A DNA stretch of 64,000 bases from a virus. The stretch spans positions 62,001 through 126,000 of IMG/VR virus record IMGVR_UViG_3300024054_000008. One strand, 5' to 3'. The notes under the pieces were generated by a model. That model searched no databases, was not told the DNA's origin, and saw nothing but the letters and a program-made list of their open reading frames with translations. The translations under genes were made by a program, and so were the position numbers. Shown here in pieces: positions 43,756 through 52,604 of this stretch (position 1 is the first letter of the stretch; each line of letters opens with the position of its first letter).

Positions 43756-44043
43756 TCAATTCAATACTGATGTACAAACTAACTTTGATGTTGTCGAATT
43801 TTCAATCTCAAATATTATAGCTTCATCCTCATTCCAATGGGTTTGCATAAAATTGCTTTCATCTTGGAAAGAATTCCAACAACACAAACAAACTATTGCA
43901 TAATTCATATCTTGGCTACAAGTTAGCCATCTGACAGTACAATTTTTGTCACAAAAATCACAATCACCAGTTTCTGGGTTCCAAAGTATTTGAACCATCC
44001 AACAAAATTGTTTGAATAAAGAGCGACCGAATTGATGAAACAT
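43756..44043 (-). CDS. Small zinc-binding-like protein
   Basis: 95 aa. CDFCDKNC and, 20 residues later, CLCCW make two cysteine pairs. AATAAT lies seven bases before ATG 44043, no Shine-Dalgarno. Function unknown. Confidence 0.5.
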   Translation of the reverse strand: MFHQFGRSLFKQFCWMVQILWNPETGDCDFCDKNCTVRWLTCSQDMNYAIVCLCCWNSFQDESNFMQTHWNEDEAIIFEIENSTTSKLVCTSVLN

Positions 44044-44051
44044 TTATGCAA

Positions 44052-44246
44052 TTATTTTGACTTTAATCCTTTTTCAATTAAATCAACTAAAGTTTTCATG
44101 CCAGTCGCTAAGTCAGACTCATTCAATTTAAAATTTCCTATAGACGAATTCCTTCTTTTGAATTCGTTAGACACGGAATCCAACAATTCCATTAATTCTT
44201 GATCGGACATATCTTTGAGTGATTTTAAAAGTAAACCATCGATCAT
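44052..44246 (-). CDS. Small helical protein
   Basis: 64 aa from ATG 44246; TATAAT preceded by TG lies six bases upstream. Helical with DQELMELLDSVSNEFKRR. Overlaps the upstream gene's stop by four bases. Confidence 0.5.
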   Translation of the reverse strand: MIDGLLLKSLKDMSDQELMELLDSVSNEFKRRNSSIGNFKLNESDLATGMKTLVDLIEKGLKSK

Positions 44247-44641
44247 GATTTTATTATACAATGTGAATAGTGTTCTTCGATCGCCTTTAATGCTTCATCA
44301 AAGCTCATTTTACCTGAGATGTTTTGCTCTTCTAGTAAAGAGCAAAACCATCTGTGCCTTAATAATTTATCAAGACCCTCAACATCAAATTCATTTAAAT
44401 TAAATTTACCATCTTGAAATTGGCTGAAACACTTATTTACAACTATCTCAGCAATTTTAATTTCTGGAAGAGCATGCCAATTCGAATCGTAATCGTGGAT
44501 AACGTTGTCGATAGTAGTACCATCGATTATTTTGATTGTTCTAATACGTCGAGAAGAATTAAACGATAACCTAATACTTAAATATCCGGACGGCCCTTTA
44601 TCATCAGAATTTATCTTGTTTATATCATAATCGAATACCAT
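44243..44641 (-). CDS. Unrecognised protein
   Basis: 132 aa from ATG 44641 (TTG 21 bases earlier in frame); CGTAAA lies seven bases before the ATG. N-terminal beta strands, C-terminal helices (FDEALKAIEEHYSHC). No family known. Confidence 0.5.
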   Translation of the reverse strand: MVFDYDINKINSDDKGPSGYLSIRLSFNSSRRIRTIKIIDGTTIDNVIHDYDSNWHALPEIKIAEIVVNKCFSQFQDGKFNLNEFDVEGLDKLLRHRWFCSLLEEQNISGKMSFDEALKAIEEHYSHCIIKS

Positions 44642-44679
44642 ATAACATTTTACGACAAACAAACAAAGATTTCCAAATA

Positions 44680-45864
44680 TTATGCAGCATGAACTTCAGT
44701 ATGACCAACCGGCCTATTACAAGTCGGGCATTTTGGAATCAATTCTAACTGATTGTTCAGATCATCTTCTTGACTTGAAATCACTTTAAGTTCATTCGTA
44801 AGATTGTCCACAATTGTTTTTATGTCAGTAATTGACGAATTTAACATTGAACCGCGTTTGATATTACTTATGTCAAAATTAATGTTTGGCAATTTTATGG
44901 ATTTTGCTGATTCAAGTTTCGATATTATCGTCTTCAATGACTCAGTTGACTTCAATTTATTTAATTTAGAATAAATATTGAATTCAGCAATAGGCGGATC
45001 TGATATTGATATATTTGAACCATCAATAATGGAAAGTACGTGTTTAGCTTTTGATTCTAAAGCAGCCCAATATTTTACTAATTCTTTTAGTTCAAAAAAC
45101 TTATTAGAAATTTCATCTGAAGATGGTATCTCATTATCATATTGTTTAAGTTTTATTATTAAATTAGCCTTAGAATTGATCTGTTCATAGTATTTTTCAC
45201 CATCCAGTATTCTATTTTCGTATAACTTGATTGATTCAGCCTGCTCTAATAATTCATCATAGATTTGGCCAACTTCATCAAGACTGGAAAGACCGTCCAA
45301 TTTTGATTTCAAATTATTCAAATCTTCTTGTTTTAATTTGACTTTATCAAGGTTTTTCTTCTTTCTTCTCAAACTTATGGTTATTGCATCTTGTAAAACA
45401 TTTAACCTTGATATATCAGATATGAATTCCGTAACGGCTGGCCCAGAATCATTTAACAAGAATATTGGGTCAAATTGCGAAGCATGCCACGGATAAACAT
45501 CTTTGGAACCAACTTTAACGGACCCATAACCAAAATCTTTCAACTCCTGAAGTTGAGCTTGCCCAATTTTTTCATACTTTTTACCATTTAAATTGTATGT
45601 CCCAGAATATTTGTCGCCCTTTTCCCATACAAATTCAAGGCCATCGGTTTTAAATTCAACAGAACAAAATTTTTCGTCTGACCGAACCATTCCAACAACA
45701 GAAGAATTTTTTAAAGATGACGATATGGCTCTTATTATTGCCGTTTTGCCTATGTTTGAGCTGCCTGTAATACACGTAAAACCATATATTTCGAACTCAA
45801 GTTCTTCTATTGATTGGAAAGATTTTATTTTAATGTTTATTGGTTTAAGGTTTGAATCTGACAT
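44680..45864 (-). CDS. Rad50/SbcC-like N-terminal half ending at the zinc hook
   Basis: 394 aa. N-lobe with Walker A TGSSNIGKTA (about 33-42) and a Q-loop region (WHASQFDPIFLL), then a coiled coil of roughly 200 residues, ending PKCPTCNRPVGHTEVHAA. The CxxC is the Rad50 zinc hook, normally at the middle of the protein. There is no signature motif or Walker B; these are in the separate gene at 7128-7766. Position between recA and small genes fits recombination. Hook dimerisation should still be possible. Confidence 0.82.
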   Translation of the reverse strand: MSDSNLKPINIKIKSFQSIEELEFEIYGFTCITGSSNIGKTAIIRAISSSLKNSSVVGMVRSDEKFCSVEFKTDGLEFVWEKGDKYSGTYNLNGKKYEKIGQAQLQELKDFGYGSVKVGSKDVYPWHASQFDPIFLLNDSGPAVTEFISDISRLNVLQDAITISLRRKKKNLDKVKLKQEDLNNLKSKLDGLSSLDEVGQIYDELLEQAESIKLYENRILDGEKYYEQINSKANLIIKLKQYDNEIPSSDEISNKFFELKELVKYWAALESKAKHVLSIIDGSNISISDPPIAEFNIYSKLNKLKSTESLKTIISKLESAKSIKLPNINFDISNIKRGSMLNSSITDIKTIVDNLTNELKVISSQEDDLNNQLELIPKCPTCNRPVGHTEVHAA

Positions 45865-45865
45865 A

Positions 45866-47221
45866 TTAAATGTCCACTGTTACAGACGCTACACCAACGC
45901 TGTCATCAAGTTCCGCTAATTCGTTTGCATCAGCTTCAATTTCATCAGGCAAATCACCATCCAAATAAACGTCATTATCATCATCCATACTCTTGAATTC
46001 AGCACCTTCAACTAGATTAGCAAGTTCTTCATCATCAATTTGCCTAAACCCTTGCAAAATTCTTTCTGTGCAAATGCTTTTGAAATCTTCGAAAACATCT
46101 GGTTCCTTGACCAGAGATATCCTAAATCTCTCTATACCTTTAGCACTTATCAATTTTCCAGTCGACGAAGATTTAAATGAGTACTCTATGCTTTTTTCAG
46201 AATTTTTTTTATCTTTATCATCTTTATCATCTTTATCTTTATCTTTTTTCTTTTTGCCAGAGGTATTTACTATGTTATAAGCTTCGGCTACATTCATTAA
46301 CGTTCTCAATTCATCAATCCCAACTCCATATCTAATCGTTATTAATCCTGAATGCCCCTGCCTAGCGTCAATTTTGTTTTTATACATTCTGCATTCAATA
46401 TCAGTTGCTATCTGAACATCTTCATGTTTATTCAATAGTGGGTTGAAAAGTTTAGCTTTTGTAGCCATTTTTGGTTTTAGCCACATTCTAATTGACGCCC
46501 AAAATTTTAATGCGTTTCCACCAGTCGTACTCTTTGTTGATTCCTCAGTATAGCCGACTGAGCCGATTTTGTCTCTGGTTTGATTTGTAAATATAACACA
46601 AGTCTTTGTTCTAGCTATAATTTGTTGCAATTTTGGCATCCACGCTGACATCAACCTCGGTACTTCGGCTATTCCTTGCTTTTCTTTAGGATTCGACGGA
46701 TCACGGTGTATGTCTCTCCTAGACACAAGACCAGCAACTGAATCTATTACAATAATGTCAATACCCTGCAAAGCAGCGGCGGTAACAATTGCTTCAGTCT
46801 CTTCAAAAGTATGTGGCGAAGCTCTTACAGCTTTACCATCACCACCAAGCTCTGGCGATCTAAAATCTACACCAAGTTTCATAGCATAATGGTCTTTTAC
46901 GGCGCATTCAAGATCAACGTATAAACCGCACCCACCAATTGCCAAAGCCTGAGCCATAGCGGTTAAAGCAACTGTAGTTTTGCCGGAACTCTCTCTACCA
47001 ATAATTTCAGAAATTGATCCTTTCGGCCAACCAGGACAAACAAATGAACCATTTGCTAATCGGCTACCACCAATCAGCAAATTCAACATTGTGCTTCCAG
47101 TATTTATATAACCAACTTCGAATGACGGGTTTATAATTATATCTTTCAATTCCATACGCTTCTCGACATTTCCGAGAAACCTGGCTAACTTAGGATGCAA
47201 TTTTATCTGAGATTTTGCCAT
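45866..47221 (-). CDS. recA: RecA recombinase
   Basis: 451 aa from ATG 47221. Walker A GRESSGKTT, Walker B-like IIVIDSVAGL, L2-region and KSTTGGNALKF are all present. It forms the strand-exchange filament. Unlike most RecA it carries a Lys/Asp low-complexity linker (KKKKDKDKDDKDDKDKK) after the core, then about 100 residues ending in a very acidic tail. It is longer than the usual 350 aa. Only one base separates it from the Rad50 N-half gene. Confidence 0.92.
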   Translation of the reverse strand: MAKSQIKLHPKLARFLGNVEKRMELKDIIINPSFEVGYINTGSTMLNLLIGGSRLANGSFVCPGWPKGSISEIIGRESSGKTTVALTAMAQALAIGGCGLYVDLECAVKDHYAMKLGVDFRSPELGGDGKAVRASPHTFEETEAIVTAAALQGIDIIVIDSVAGLVSRRDIHRDPSNPKEKQGIAEVPRLMSAWMPKLQQIIARTKTCVIFTNQTRDKIGSVGYTEESTKSTTGGNALKFWASIRMWLKPKMATKAKLFNPLLNKHEDVQIATDIECRMYKNKIDARQGHSGLITIRYGVGIDELRTLMNVAEAYNIVNTSGKKKKDKDKDDKDDKDKKNSEKSIEYSFKSSSTGKLISAKGIERFRISLVKEPDVFEDFKSICTERILQGFRQIDDEELANLVEGAEFKSMDDDNDVYLDGDLPDEIEADANELAELDDSVGVASVTVDI

Positions 47222-47251
47222 TCTAATCTCATTTACAATCAAATCAGAAAA

Positions 47252-47989
47252 TTAAACACCAATTTCAGCTTCTTCATTCAGTTCCAAAAATTTAAGCAGA
47301 TTTTTGTTTATATCTCTTTTATCAGGCAAATTCACACTACCAATTGGAACTGAACTGAATCTAAAAAATCTACTATTTTCCCTAAAAATATGTGCTATAC
47401 GCTTCATTAATTTTTTACCGGACGGCAACTTTCTATTCTTAGAACGTTCTAGAAACACAATAGATTCTGAAGGTGTTAAATCGCTTGGTTGTATAACATT
47501 ATCAGCCAACATTATCATTCTAGAAGTGAACTTAGCACAAACGTAAGCATCAGCTTCATTATTATTTATTAGTTTTGGGTCGTTCGTGTCAAATGACACG
47601 AATTTTTGCATATCAAGTTTGTTCATCTTGCCTTTTCTTTTTGAAGGGTCGATCTTGGCAAGTAACTTTAAGGTTTCGGGGTCAAACAATACACAATCTT
47701 TTCTGTGTTCAAACACAGATTCTAAACTGAACATCATAAGACCAAAATGAGTCTCAGAAAACGGACCGCCTGAATAAGCCGGACTTTCTATACCGACAGC
47801 ATCAACGTTGTATTTTATAATTAAATCATTTACCATTGATCTAAAGTGGATGAATCTCGCAACTGGAACAGTTGAAGTTAATGTTCCTTCATATCCACTG
47901 GCAATTCTTCTCCTGTTTGGTTTGGCAGAAGAATCAAAGATCGCAAAGCCAAACGCGCGTAAACTTGGATCTAACCCTAATGTTAACAT
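47252..47989 (-). CDS. RuvC-like Holliday-junction resolvase
   Basis: 245 aa RNase H fold. LGLDPSLRAFGFA at the N-terminus (first catalytic Asp), VGIESPAYSGG (Glu), and NNEADAYVCA (third acidic motif) are the RuvC set. Larger than RuvC (about 170 aa), with a basic C-terminal extension. Upstream of recA. A 12-bp hairpin lies six bases before its start. Confidence 0.8.
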   Translation of the reverse strand: MLTLGLDPSLRAFGFAIFDSSAKPNRRRIASGYEGTLTSTVPVARFIHFRSMVNDLIIKYNVDAVGIESPAYSGGPFSETHFGLMMFSLESVFEHRKDCVLFDPETLKLLAKIDPSKRKGKMNKLDMQKFVSFDTNDPKLINNNEADAYVCAKFTSRMIMLADNVIQPSDLTPSESIVFLERSKNRKLPSGKKLMKRIAHIFRENSRFFRFSSVPIGSVNLPDKRDINKNLLKFLELNEEAEIGV

Positions 47990-47995
47990 GTTGAT

Positions 47996-48024
47996 GCCCG
48001 GAGCAAGGTGATCTTGCTCCGGGC
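47996..48024 (-). promoter_or_regulatory. GC-rich hairpin before the resolvase gene
   Basis: GCCCGGAGCAAG pairs with CTTGCTCCGGGC, 12 bp, loop of five. In an A+T-rich genome it stands out. On the minus strand no U run follows and ATG 47989 comes six bases later; on the plus strand GTTATCTTTT follows. It may separate the upstream gene's message or block/permit resolvase translation. Confidence 0.5.
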
Positions 48025-48039
48025 GTTATCTTTTATTCA

Positions 48040-48897
48040 TCAATCATTTAACAAAGCACTATATGATTGAAGTTGCGGTGCGTCTTCTTGCTTAGGTTGT
48101 GAAGAACCGCCTCCAAGTCTCTCTATGAGATTTTCTTTCTTCATGGCAAAACCAAGATGATCAGGTGTGTATTTCCTGGCTCTCAAACCTTGGTCCAAAA
48201 CCCACTGTCTAATTTCTGGATCGACGTCTTCACGAGCCCAATACGCAGAAGCAAGCTTCGAAATCATTTGCTTTTGATACTTTGCATCACCATCTAACGA
48301 AACTTTCAAATCTATGACTTCTTGCTTGTCTTCGCGAGCCGTTTTGTAAGCAACTTCAACTTGCTTATATTTTTTCCAATTCAAACGCCAAACATAAAAG
48401 TTAATTTGCTTTTTACGTTTAAACGTCTCAACGTCAACTGCAAAATCTTCGTCGACAGGATATGTCATAATTGCTACCGCAACTGTCTGATCTGCATCTT
48501 CCAATTGCCGACAACAAATTTCGGGTTTGACAAGCGTGGTTCCGCTGTATTCGCTCAAACAACGAATAAAACCAACACCATCACCGAAATGTGTGAAAGC
48601 CACAGAAAACTTTGGCTTTGTTATATTAAGCCTATCTGCATCTGTCAGTTCATTAGGTTTTTTGTTTAACTTTTCAGCCAAATTCTTGTCAATTTTGTCT
48701 ATAAATTCAGCTTTTTCCTTGTCGGTTAAAGCTGAACCTTTTTCTTTAGTTTTATCAGCCAAAATCGATTCGTGAAATGTTTTGAATGAAACAACTGAAA
48801 CTCTATGGGTTTCATTTTTGTTTTGAACAAATTTTTCTATGCCAGTCTGCTTAATAACCTTGCCGTCATCAAATCCGAAATCCATTATATCACTCAT
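48040..48897 (-). CDS. Candidate single-stranded DNA-binding protein
   Basis: 285 aa. N-terminal charged region, a beta-rich centre (FTHFGDGVGFIRCLSEYS, AVAIMTYPVDEDF, INFYVWRLNWKKY), then helices and a low-complexity tail ending YSALLND. Position in the recA-ruvC run and tail suggest an SSB-like role, but no OB consensus is certain. GGTAAGGG precedes the start. Confidence 0.4.
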   Translation of the reverse strand: MSDIMDFGFDDGKVIKQTGIEKFVQNKNETHRVSVVSFKTFHESILADKTKEKGSALTDKEKAEFIDKIDKNLAEKLNKKPNELTDADRLNITKPKFSVAFTHFGDGVGFIRCLSEYSGTTLVKPEICCRQLEDADQTVAVAIMTYPVDEDFAVDVETFKRKKQINFYVWRLNWKKYKQVEVAYKTAREDKQEVIDLKVSLDGDAKYQKQMISKLASAYWAREDVDPEIRQWVLDQGLRARKYTPDHLGFAMKKENLIERLGGGSSQPKQEDAPQLQSYSALLND

Positions 48898-48934
48898 TTT
48901 GCCCTTACCTTGCTAGTACATTTACTTTGCACAT

Positions 48935-48953
48935 AGACCCATTTTTCGGGTCT
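48935..48953 (-). promoter_or_regulatory. Hairpin upstream of the candidate SSB
   Basis: AGACCC / GGGTCT with a 7-base loop, in the 96-base gap between two minus-strand genes. No U tract on the minus side. Perhaps a processing site. Confidence 0.4.
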
Positions 48954-48993
48954 GCAACACTTTACATCAATAATTAAACAATAGCTAGTAATT

Positions 48994-49767
48994 TCAATCT
49001 TCCAAAAGCGAACGATAGTTTATGTTGTTTGTAGGTTGAATCTCTGGTAATTTCTGTTCATCTTGATTGTTTTGTGTTTTAGATGTGTTAATCAACTGTG
49101 ATGTTCTGTTATAGAATGCGGATAATTGAGACAAATGAACTTTGTCTATTGGTTCAGGTATGTCTTCAGGCCTAGATTTTGGATCCAATAAATCAGTTGG
49201 ATCAATCTTCGCTATAGTAACAACTGGTGGCAAACCACCAGGAACAGTCCCATCTTTATTCACACTTGGAGGGATATATGAACCATCAAATGGATTAAGC
49301 TCTTCTTTTACCATTTGTCTTTGCAATCTTATGTCATTGTTGGTACTTCTCAAATGATCATATTTATGTTTGATTATTTTAACAGTTTCTTCCAAATCAA
49401 GAAGTTCTAATTTTTTCTCATTTAAATTTTTATGCTCAACAGAGAGCTTATAAATTACCATAGCTTCGCGATCTCGTATGTTTGGCATACGACGTACGCT
49501 TTCATCATCGGCCAAAAGCCTTTTACTTTTGAAATCAATATCAAGTTCTAATTCTTTAACTTCTAATTTTAAATTTCTCTCTTTTTGTCTGACTAAACCA
49601 AGATAATATTGAACTCGATTTAAATAATTTCTACATGAACTCAAAATTTTGTGTAAGTATTTACTTTGTAGATGCGGCTGTGTAGGGTCTGGTTCAATTC
49701 CAACTTCGTAAGTTGAAATTTCATTTAGTATCTGCTCCAATCTTTCTGATGACAAATCATCAATCAT
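48994..49767 (-). CDS. Coiled-coil protein
   Basis: 257 aa. Residues 45-145 form a long coiled coil; then a proline-rich stretch (VPGGLPPVVTIAKIDP) and a polar tail ending YRSLLED, matching the YSALLND end of the next gene. A shared C-terminal peptide suggests a common partner. No enzyme motif. Confidence 0.6.
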   Translation of the reverse strand: MIDDLSSERLEQILNEISTYEVGIEPDPTQPHLQSKYLHKILSSCRNYLNRVQYYLGLVRQKERNLKLEVKELELDIDFKSKRLLADDESVRRMPNIRDREAMVIYKLSVEHKNLNEKKLELLDLEETVKIIKHKYDHLRSTNNDIRLQRQMVKEELNPFDGSYIPPSVNKDGTVPGGLPPVVTIAKIDPTDLLDPKSRPEDIPEPIDKVHLSQLSAFYNRTSQLINTSKTQNNQDEQKLPEIQPTNNINYRSLLED

Positions 49768-49773
49768 GGCGTT

Positions 49774-50070
49774 TTACTTTTCGCTAACATCGAACGTTTT
49801 GTTAAAATGAGAAGACATTTGTTCAAAATTATCCTTCATAATTTTAATGCGTTCATTTGCTTGATCTATAGTCAATGCTCCTCTCATGAGAGCGTCATAA
49901 ACAGCAGAGACAGAAACTCTATAACTCAAATTTAATTGAGTTTTTGGTATTTCATCAATTTCGATTGACGGATCGATCTCAATTGTAGCAGAAACAAAAT
50001 GTGAAGTTCTTTCGCCAGATTTATGAAGATCGATAGCATAAGAAGATGAAATACTTGTAACTTTGTTCAT
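49774..50070 (-). CDS. Small unrecognised protein
   Basis: 98 aa. Beta-rich N-terminal half and helical C-terminal half. TGTAAT lies eight bases before ATG 50070, no Shine-Dalgarno. Confidence 0.5.
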   Translation of the reverse strand: MNKVTSISSSYAIDLHKSGERTSHFVSATIEIDPSIEIDEIPKTQLNLSYRVSVSAVYDALMRGALTIDQANERIKIMKDNFEQMSSHFNKTFDVSEK

Positions 50071-50079
50071 TTTAACATA

Positions 50080-51264
50080 TTACATTCGTTTATCTGTCGA
50101 TTCTTGAACAGCCTCAATTGCTAACTTAGACATACTTAATTTAACCATATTCTTTATGTCTTCTTTAAATGAATCAGAAATTATTACGTCTCTACATGCT
50201 AAAAGAGCTGATATAGTCTTATCATCAACATTGCCAGTTTGATTTATGCCATTAATTTGTTGAAAAAGCAAAATAGCAAGTTTTGTCTTTCCACCAAGTA
50301 CACCATCATCACGTTTTGGACCAAGGTCAAAACCAAGTTTAAGCAAAATCTGCTGGACCTCTTTAGTATCAATAAATTTATCCTCACCAATGTTATTTGA
50401 CCAATTTTTTAAGTCGGACGAAAAATCAATCAGATTTATACCATATAATTTTTCAATGACAGGTCTAATTTTATCATATCGGCCAGGATATATAGTTATA
50501 CCAGGCCCAAATGTTAACTCTTTAAGAATAAAAATAAACCAATCAATACTCCAAGCTTGATATGGATTATTTTTTACACCAACCTCAAGATGTTTATTTG
50601 CAATTGTCGGGTTATTGGCTGCAAAACTCAAATATGCAGCTTTAAATGCTCTACCAATGTTTGAATCTGGAGCTTGGTTTATTAATCCTTTGGCAAATGG
50701 CAAACAAAACCACGACAAACGCTTCGCCGTAAATTTTAATTGTTCTTTTTTAGCAATTTCATTTTCGAAAATAGAAGCAATACTGATTACCCATTGCTTT
50801 GCATATTCGGTCGAATCATCATCCCATGTTCCTACTTTCCCAGTACTATTTAATAAGAACATCTGACGCTGTTCTTCCAAACGATCAACTTCGCCACGAA
50901 CATCGTTAAAGAAAAACCTGCATCTTGATTTTTGGTTTTTCTTGAATGACAAATTTATAGTTGAACATAAATCATCAACCGGTTTTATTAATTGTCTATC
51001 TATATCAACCAATTGGCACAACATGTCACTGACAGAATATTGACCAGATTCAATCCACTGAATTATGCCAGTCGAACAAATTCCAGAATCATACATGTTA
51101 ACGGCGTTAAACGAACCACCTTCTGTAGCTGTAATAACAGCTATTATTTTTTCATCTTCAGACGGATTATCAGAAAGTATAAATTTACCGTTTTGGTTGC
51201 CTAAAAAATATGGACCTTCATACTGAAGGTAGCCGCCCCACTTAATATCTGTTTTGGATATCAT
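50080..51264 (-). CDS. Endolysin: lysozyme-like domain + peptidoglycan-binding domain
   Basis: 394 aa. ITATEGGSFNAVNMYDSGIC with TGIIQW follows the pattern of lysozyme/transglycosylase-like phage enzymes; the Glu in TEGG is the likely catalytic acid. The C-terminal PG_binding_1 domain is clear (DTKEVQQILLKLGFDLGPK, DGVLGGKTKLAILLFQ). No signal peptide, so it may be a holin-released endolysin or a virion enzyme. Its start lies within a 16-bp inverted repeat. Confidence 0.72.
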   Translation of the reverse strand: MISKTDIKWGGYLQYEGPYFLGNQNGKFILSDNPSEDEKIIAVITATEGGSFNAVNMYDSGICSTGIIQWIESGQYSVSDMLCQLVDIDRQLIKPVDDLCSTINLSFKKNQKSRCRFFFNDVRGEVDRLEEQRQMFLLNSTGKVGTWDDDSTEYAKQWVISIASIFENEIAKKEQLKFTAKRLSWFCLPFAKGLINQAPDSNIGRAFKAAYLSFAANNPTIANKHLEVGVKNNPYQAWSIDWFIFILKELTFGPGITIYPGRYDKIRPVIEKLYGINLIDFSSDLKNWSNNIGEDKFIDTKEVQQILLKLGFDLGPKRDDGVLGGKTKLAILLFQQINGINQTGNVDDKTISALLACRDVIISDSFKEDIKNMVKLSMSKLAIEAVQESTDKRM

Positions 51265-51291
51265 GGCGTACTATACCATGATATCCAAAAC
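51251..51291. promoter_or_regulatory. 16-bp perfect inverted repeat over the endolysin start
   Basis: GTTTTGGATATCATGG (51251-51266) and CCATGATATCCAAAAC (51276-51291) are exact complements around a 9-base spacer. The endolysin ATG (51264) is inside the left arm, and TATAGT lies five bases upstream of it. In RNA this hides the start codon; in DNA it could be an operator. It may keep the lytic enzyme off early. Confidence 0.65.
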
Positions 51292-51301
51292 ATAACATGA
51301 C

Positions 51302-51661
51302 CTAAGCTCTACTATCCATTATTCTTGATGCATAGTTACGTGATCTAGGAATTCTCTTTTTTGGTTCAACAACACCATTGTTTAGTTTAACAAATACTTT
51401 TCTTTTGTCTGCTGCTCCAACACCTTGAAATACGTGCTGAATAGCCTTTATCATCTTTCCTTGCCTACCAATTACTTTTGCCAAATCTTCTGGGTGAACA
51501 GATATAGTTAATATCGTATCTGGACCATTTATTTTTTCGTCAATGTCTATGTTTTTCGGATGAGCAGTTAGAGCTTGAAGCAACTCAAAAAGCAACTCTT
51601 TATCTTCAAGCGGAGTATAGTCAGATTCATCTTTGTCGGATTGTCTTATTACCTCTACCAT
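51302..51661 (-). CDS. KH-domain RNA-binding protein (KhpA-like)
   Basis: 119 aa from ATG 51661 (GAGG seven bases upstream). ILTISVHPEDLAKVIGRQGK with the GxxG loop, followed by MIKAIQHVFQGVG, matches the small bacterial KH protein KhpA (YlqC), which usually is a host housekeeping factor. It might act as an RNA chaperone for phage transcripts. Basic C-terminal tail. Ends in TAG. Confidence 0.7.
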   Translation of the reverse strand: MVEVIRQSDKDESDYTPLEDKELLFELLQALTAHPKNIDIDEKINGPDTILTISVHPEDLAKVIGRQGKMIKAIQHVFQGVGAADKRKVFVKLNNGVVEPKKRIPRSRNYASRIMDSRA

Positions 51662-51690
51662 TTTGTCCTCGTATCGTTGATGCAAACTTA

Positions 51691-51924
51691 TCAAGGCAGG
51701 ATTCTACCTGTTGCAATCGGTAAATTCTGGTTATTCATCAATACTAATTCACCAGAATTTACATTCAAAGTATCTGGATAAGATTTAACCACTTCAAAAC
51801 ACTTGTTCAAGTTAGTCCTTTTGAGCAATAATCTAAACCTTTGTGATCTATGTAAAACAATAAATGAGAACGTGTCACTGATCGGCTGATTAATTAACCA
51901 GGTTAACTTTACAATGTTTGCCAT
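51691..51924 (-). CDS. Small unrecognised protein
   Basis: 77 aa from ATG 51924 (frame extends upstream). Basic, strand-rich (FSFIVLHRSQRFRLLLKRT). Overlaps the next start by few bases. No motif. Confidence 0.4.
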   Translation of the reverse strand: MANIVKLTWLINQPISDTFSFIVLHRSQRFRLLLKRTNLNKCFEVVKSYPDTLNVNSGELVLMNNQNLPIATGRILP

Positions 51925-51925
51925 G

Positions 51926-52147
51926 TCAATGTAATGAATTACACTTATGCAAAATACACCCATGGATAGAGTTTTCTATAAGAAAATTCATCAGATCCTG
52001 CAGGTCAGGGTTTGTAGCAACAACCGTTCCTATCATTGGCATATTTAAATCGTGGTTAATTATAGCATTTTCTAAAGCTACCCATTTACCCGGATGTTTA
52101 AAACATATTTCTTTCCACGACTCCGTTTTTTGTGGACCAAAACACAT
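51926..52147 (-). CDS. Small protein, possibly DUF5678-like
   Basis: 73 aa. GKWVALENAIINHD followed by GTVVATNPDLQDL resembles a short domain of type GKWVA...V-A found in bacteria (I recall DUF5678). Low certainty. Confidence 0.4.
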   Translation of the reverse strand: MCFGPQKTESWKEICFKHPGKWVALENAIINHDLNMPMIGTVVATNPDLQDLMNFLIENSIHGCILHKCNSLH

Positions 52148-52180
52148 AACGCATCTAATTTTGCCGTTATCATAAAAAAG

Positions 52181-52591
52181 TCAGTTGTCTTTTTCAATTT
52201 TATTAAAAATTTCGCTTACTTTGTTGACTTGGTCTAAAGCTTTCTTCAAAACAATCTCAGCATTTCCTTCATCTGGTCCATAGCATCCTATCAATGAATC
52301 TAATTTTACCAGATTTCCAGTTGTTGGATGAACCGGAACCAAATTTGGCAACGCCTTGTCAAATAAATGTTGTATCGGAATGTTGTCTGAACCATTTAAA
52401 GATTCAGGAGAAGTTGGGCTAAGACCAGTTTGAAACATGCCCCATTCTTTTATTTGGAAAATAATTACCTGCGGCTTTCCATCAATTACCTCAAGGTAAG
52501 CACAATGCCATCCAGGGATGGCCTGCAATTTGGCTGCGATAGGAAGACTAGAAACAGACTTTAAATAGTTTTTTATTGAATCAATATCCAT
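52181..52591 (-). CDS. Unrecognised protein
   Basis: 136 aa from ATG 52591, chosen because TGTAAT lies seven bases upstream (rc 52599-52604). N-terminal PGWHCAYLEVIDGKPQVIIF, then a proline-rich loop and helical end. Divergent from the gene at 52605. Confidence 0.5.
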   Translation of the reverse strand: MDIDSIKNYLKSVSSLPIAAKLQAIPGWHCAYLEVIDGKPQVIIFQIKEWGMFQTGLSPTSPESLNGSDNIPIQHLFDKALPNLVPVHPTTGNLVKLDSLIGCYGPDEGNAEIVLKKALDQVNKVSEIFNKIEKDN

Positions 52592-52604
52592 GTTAAACAT
52601 TACA

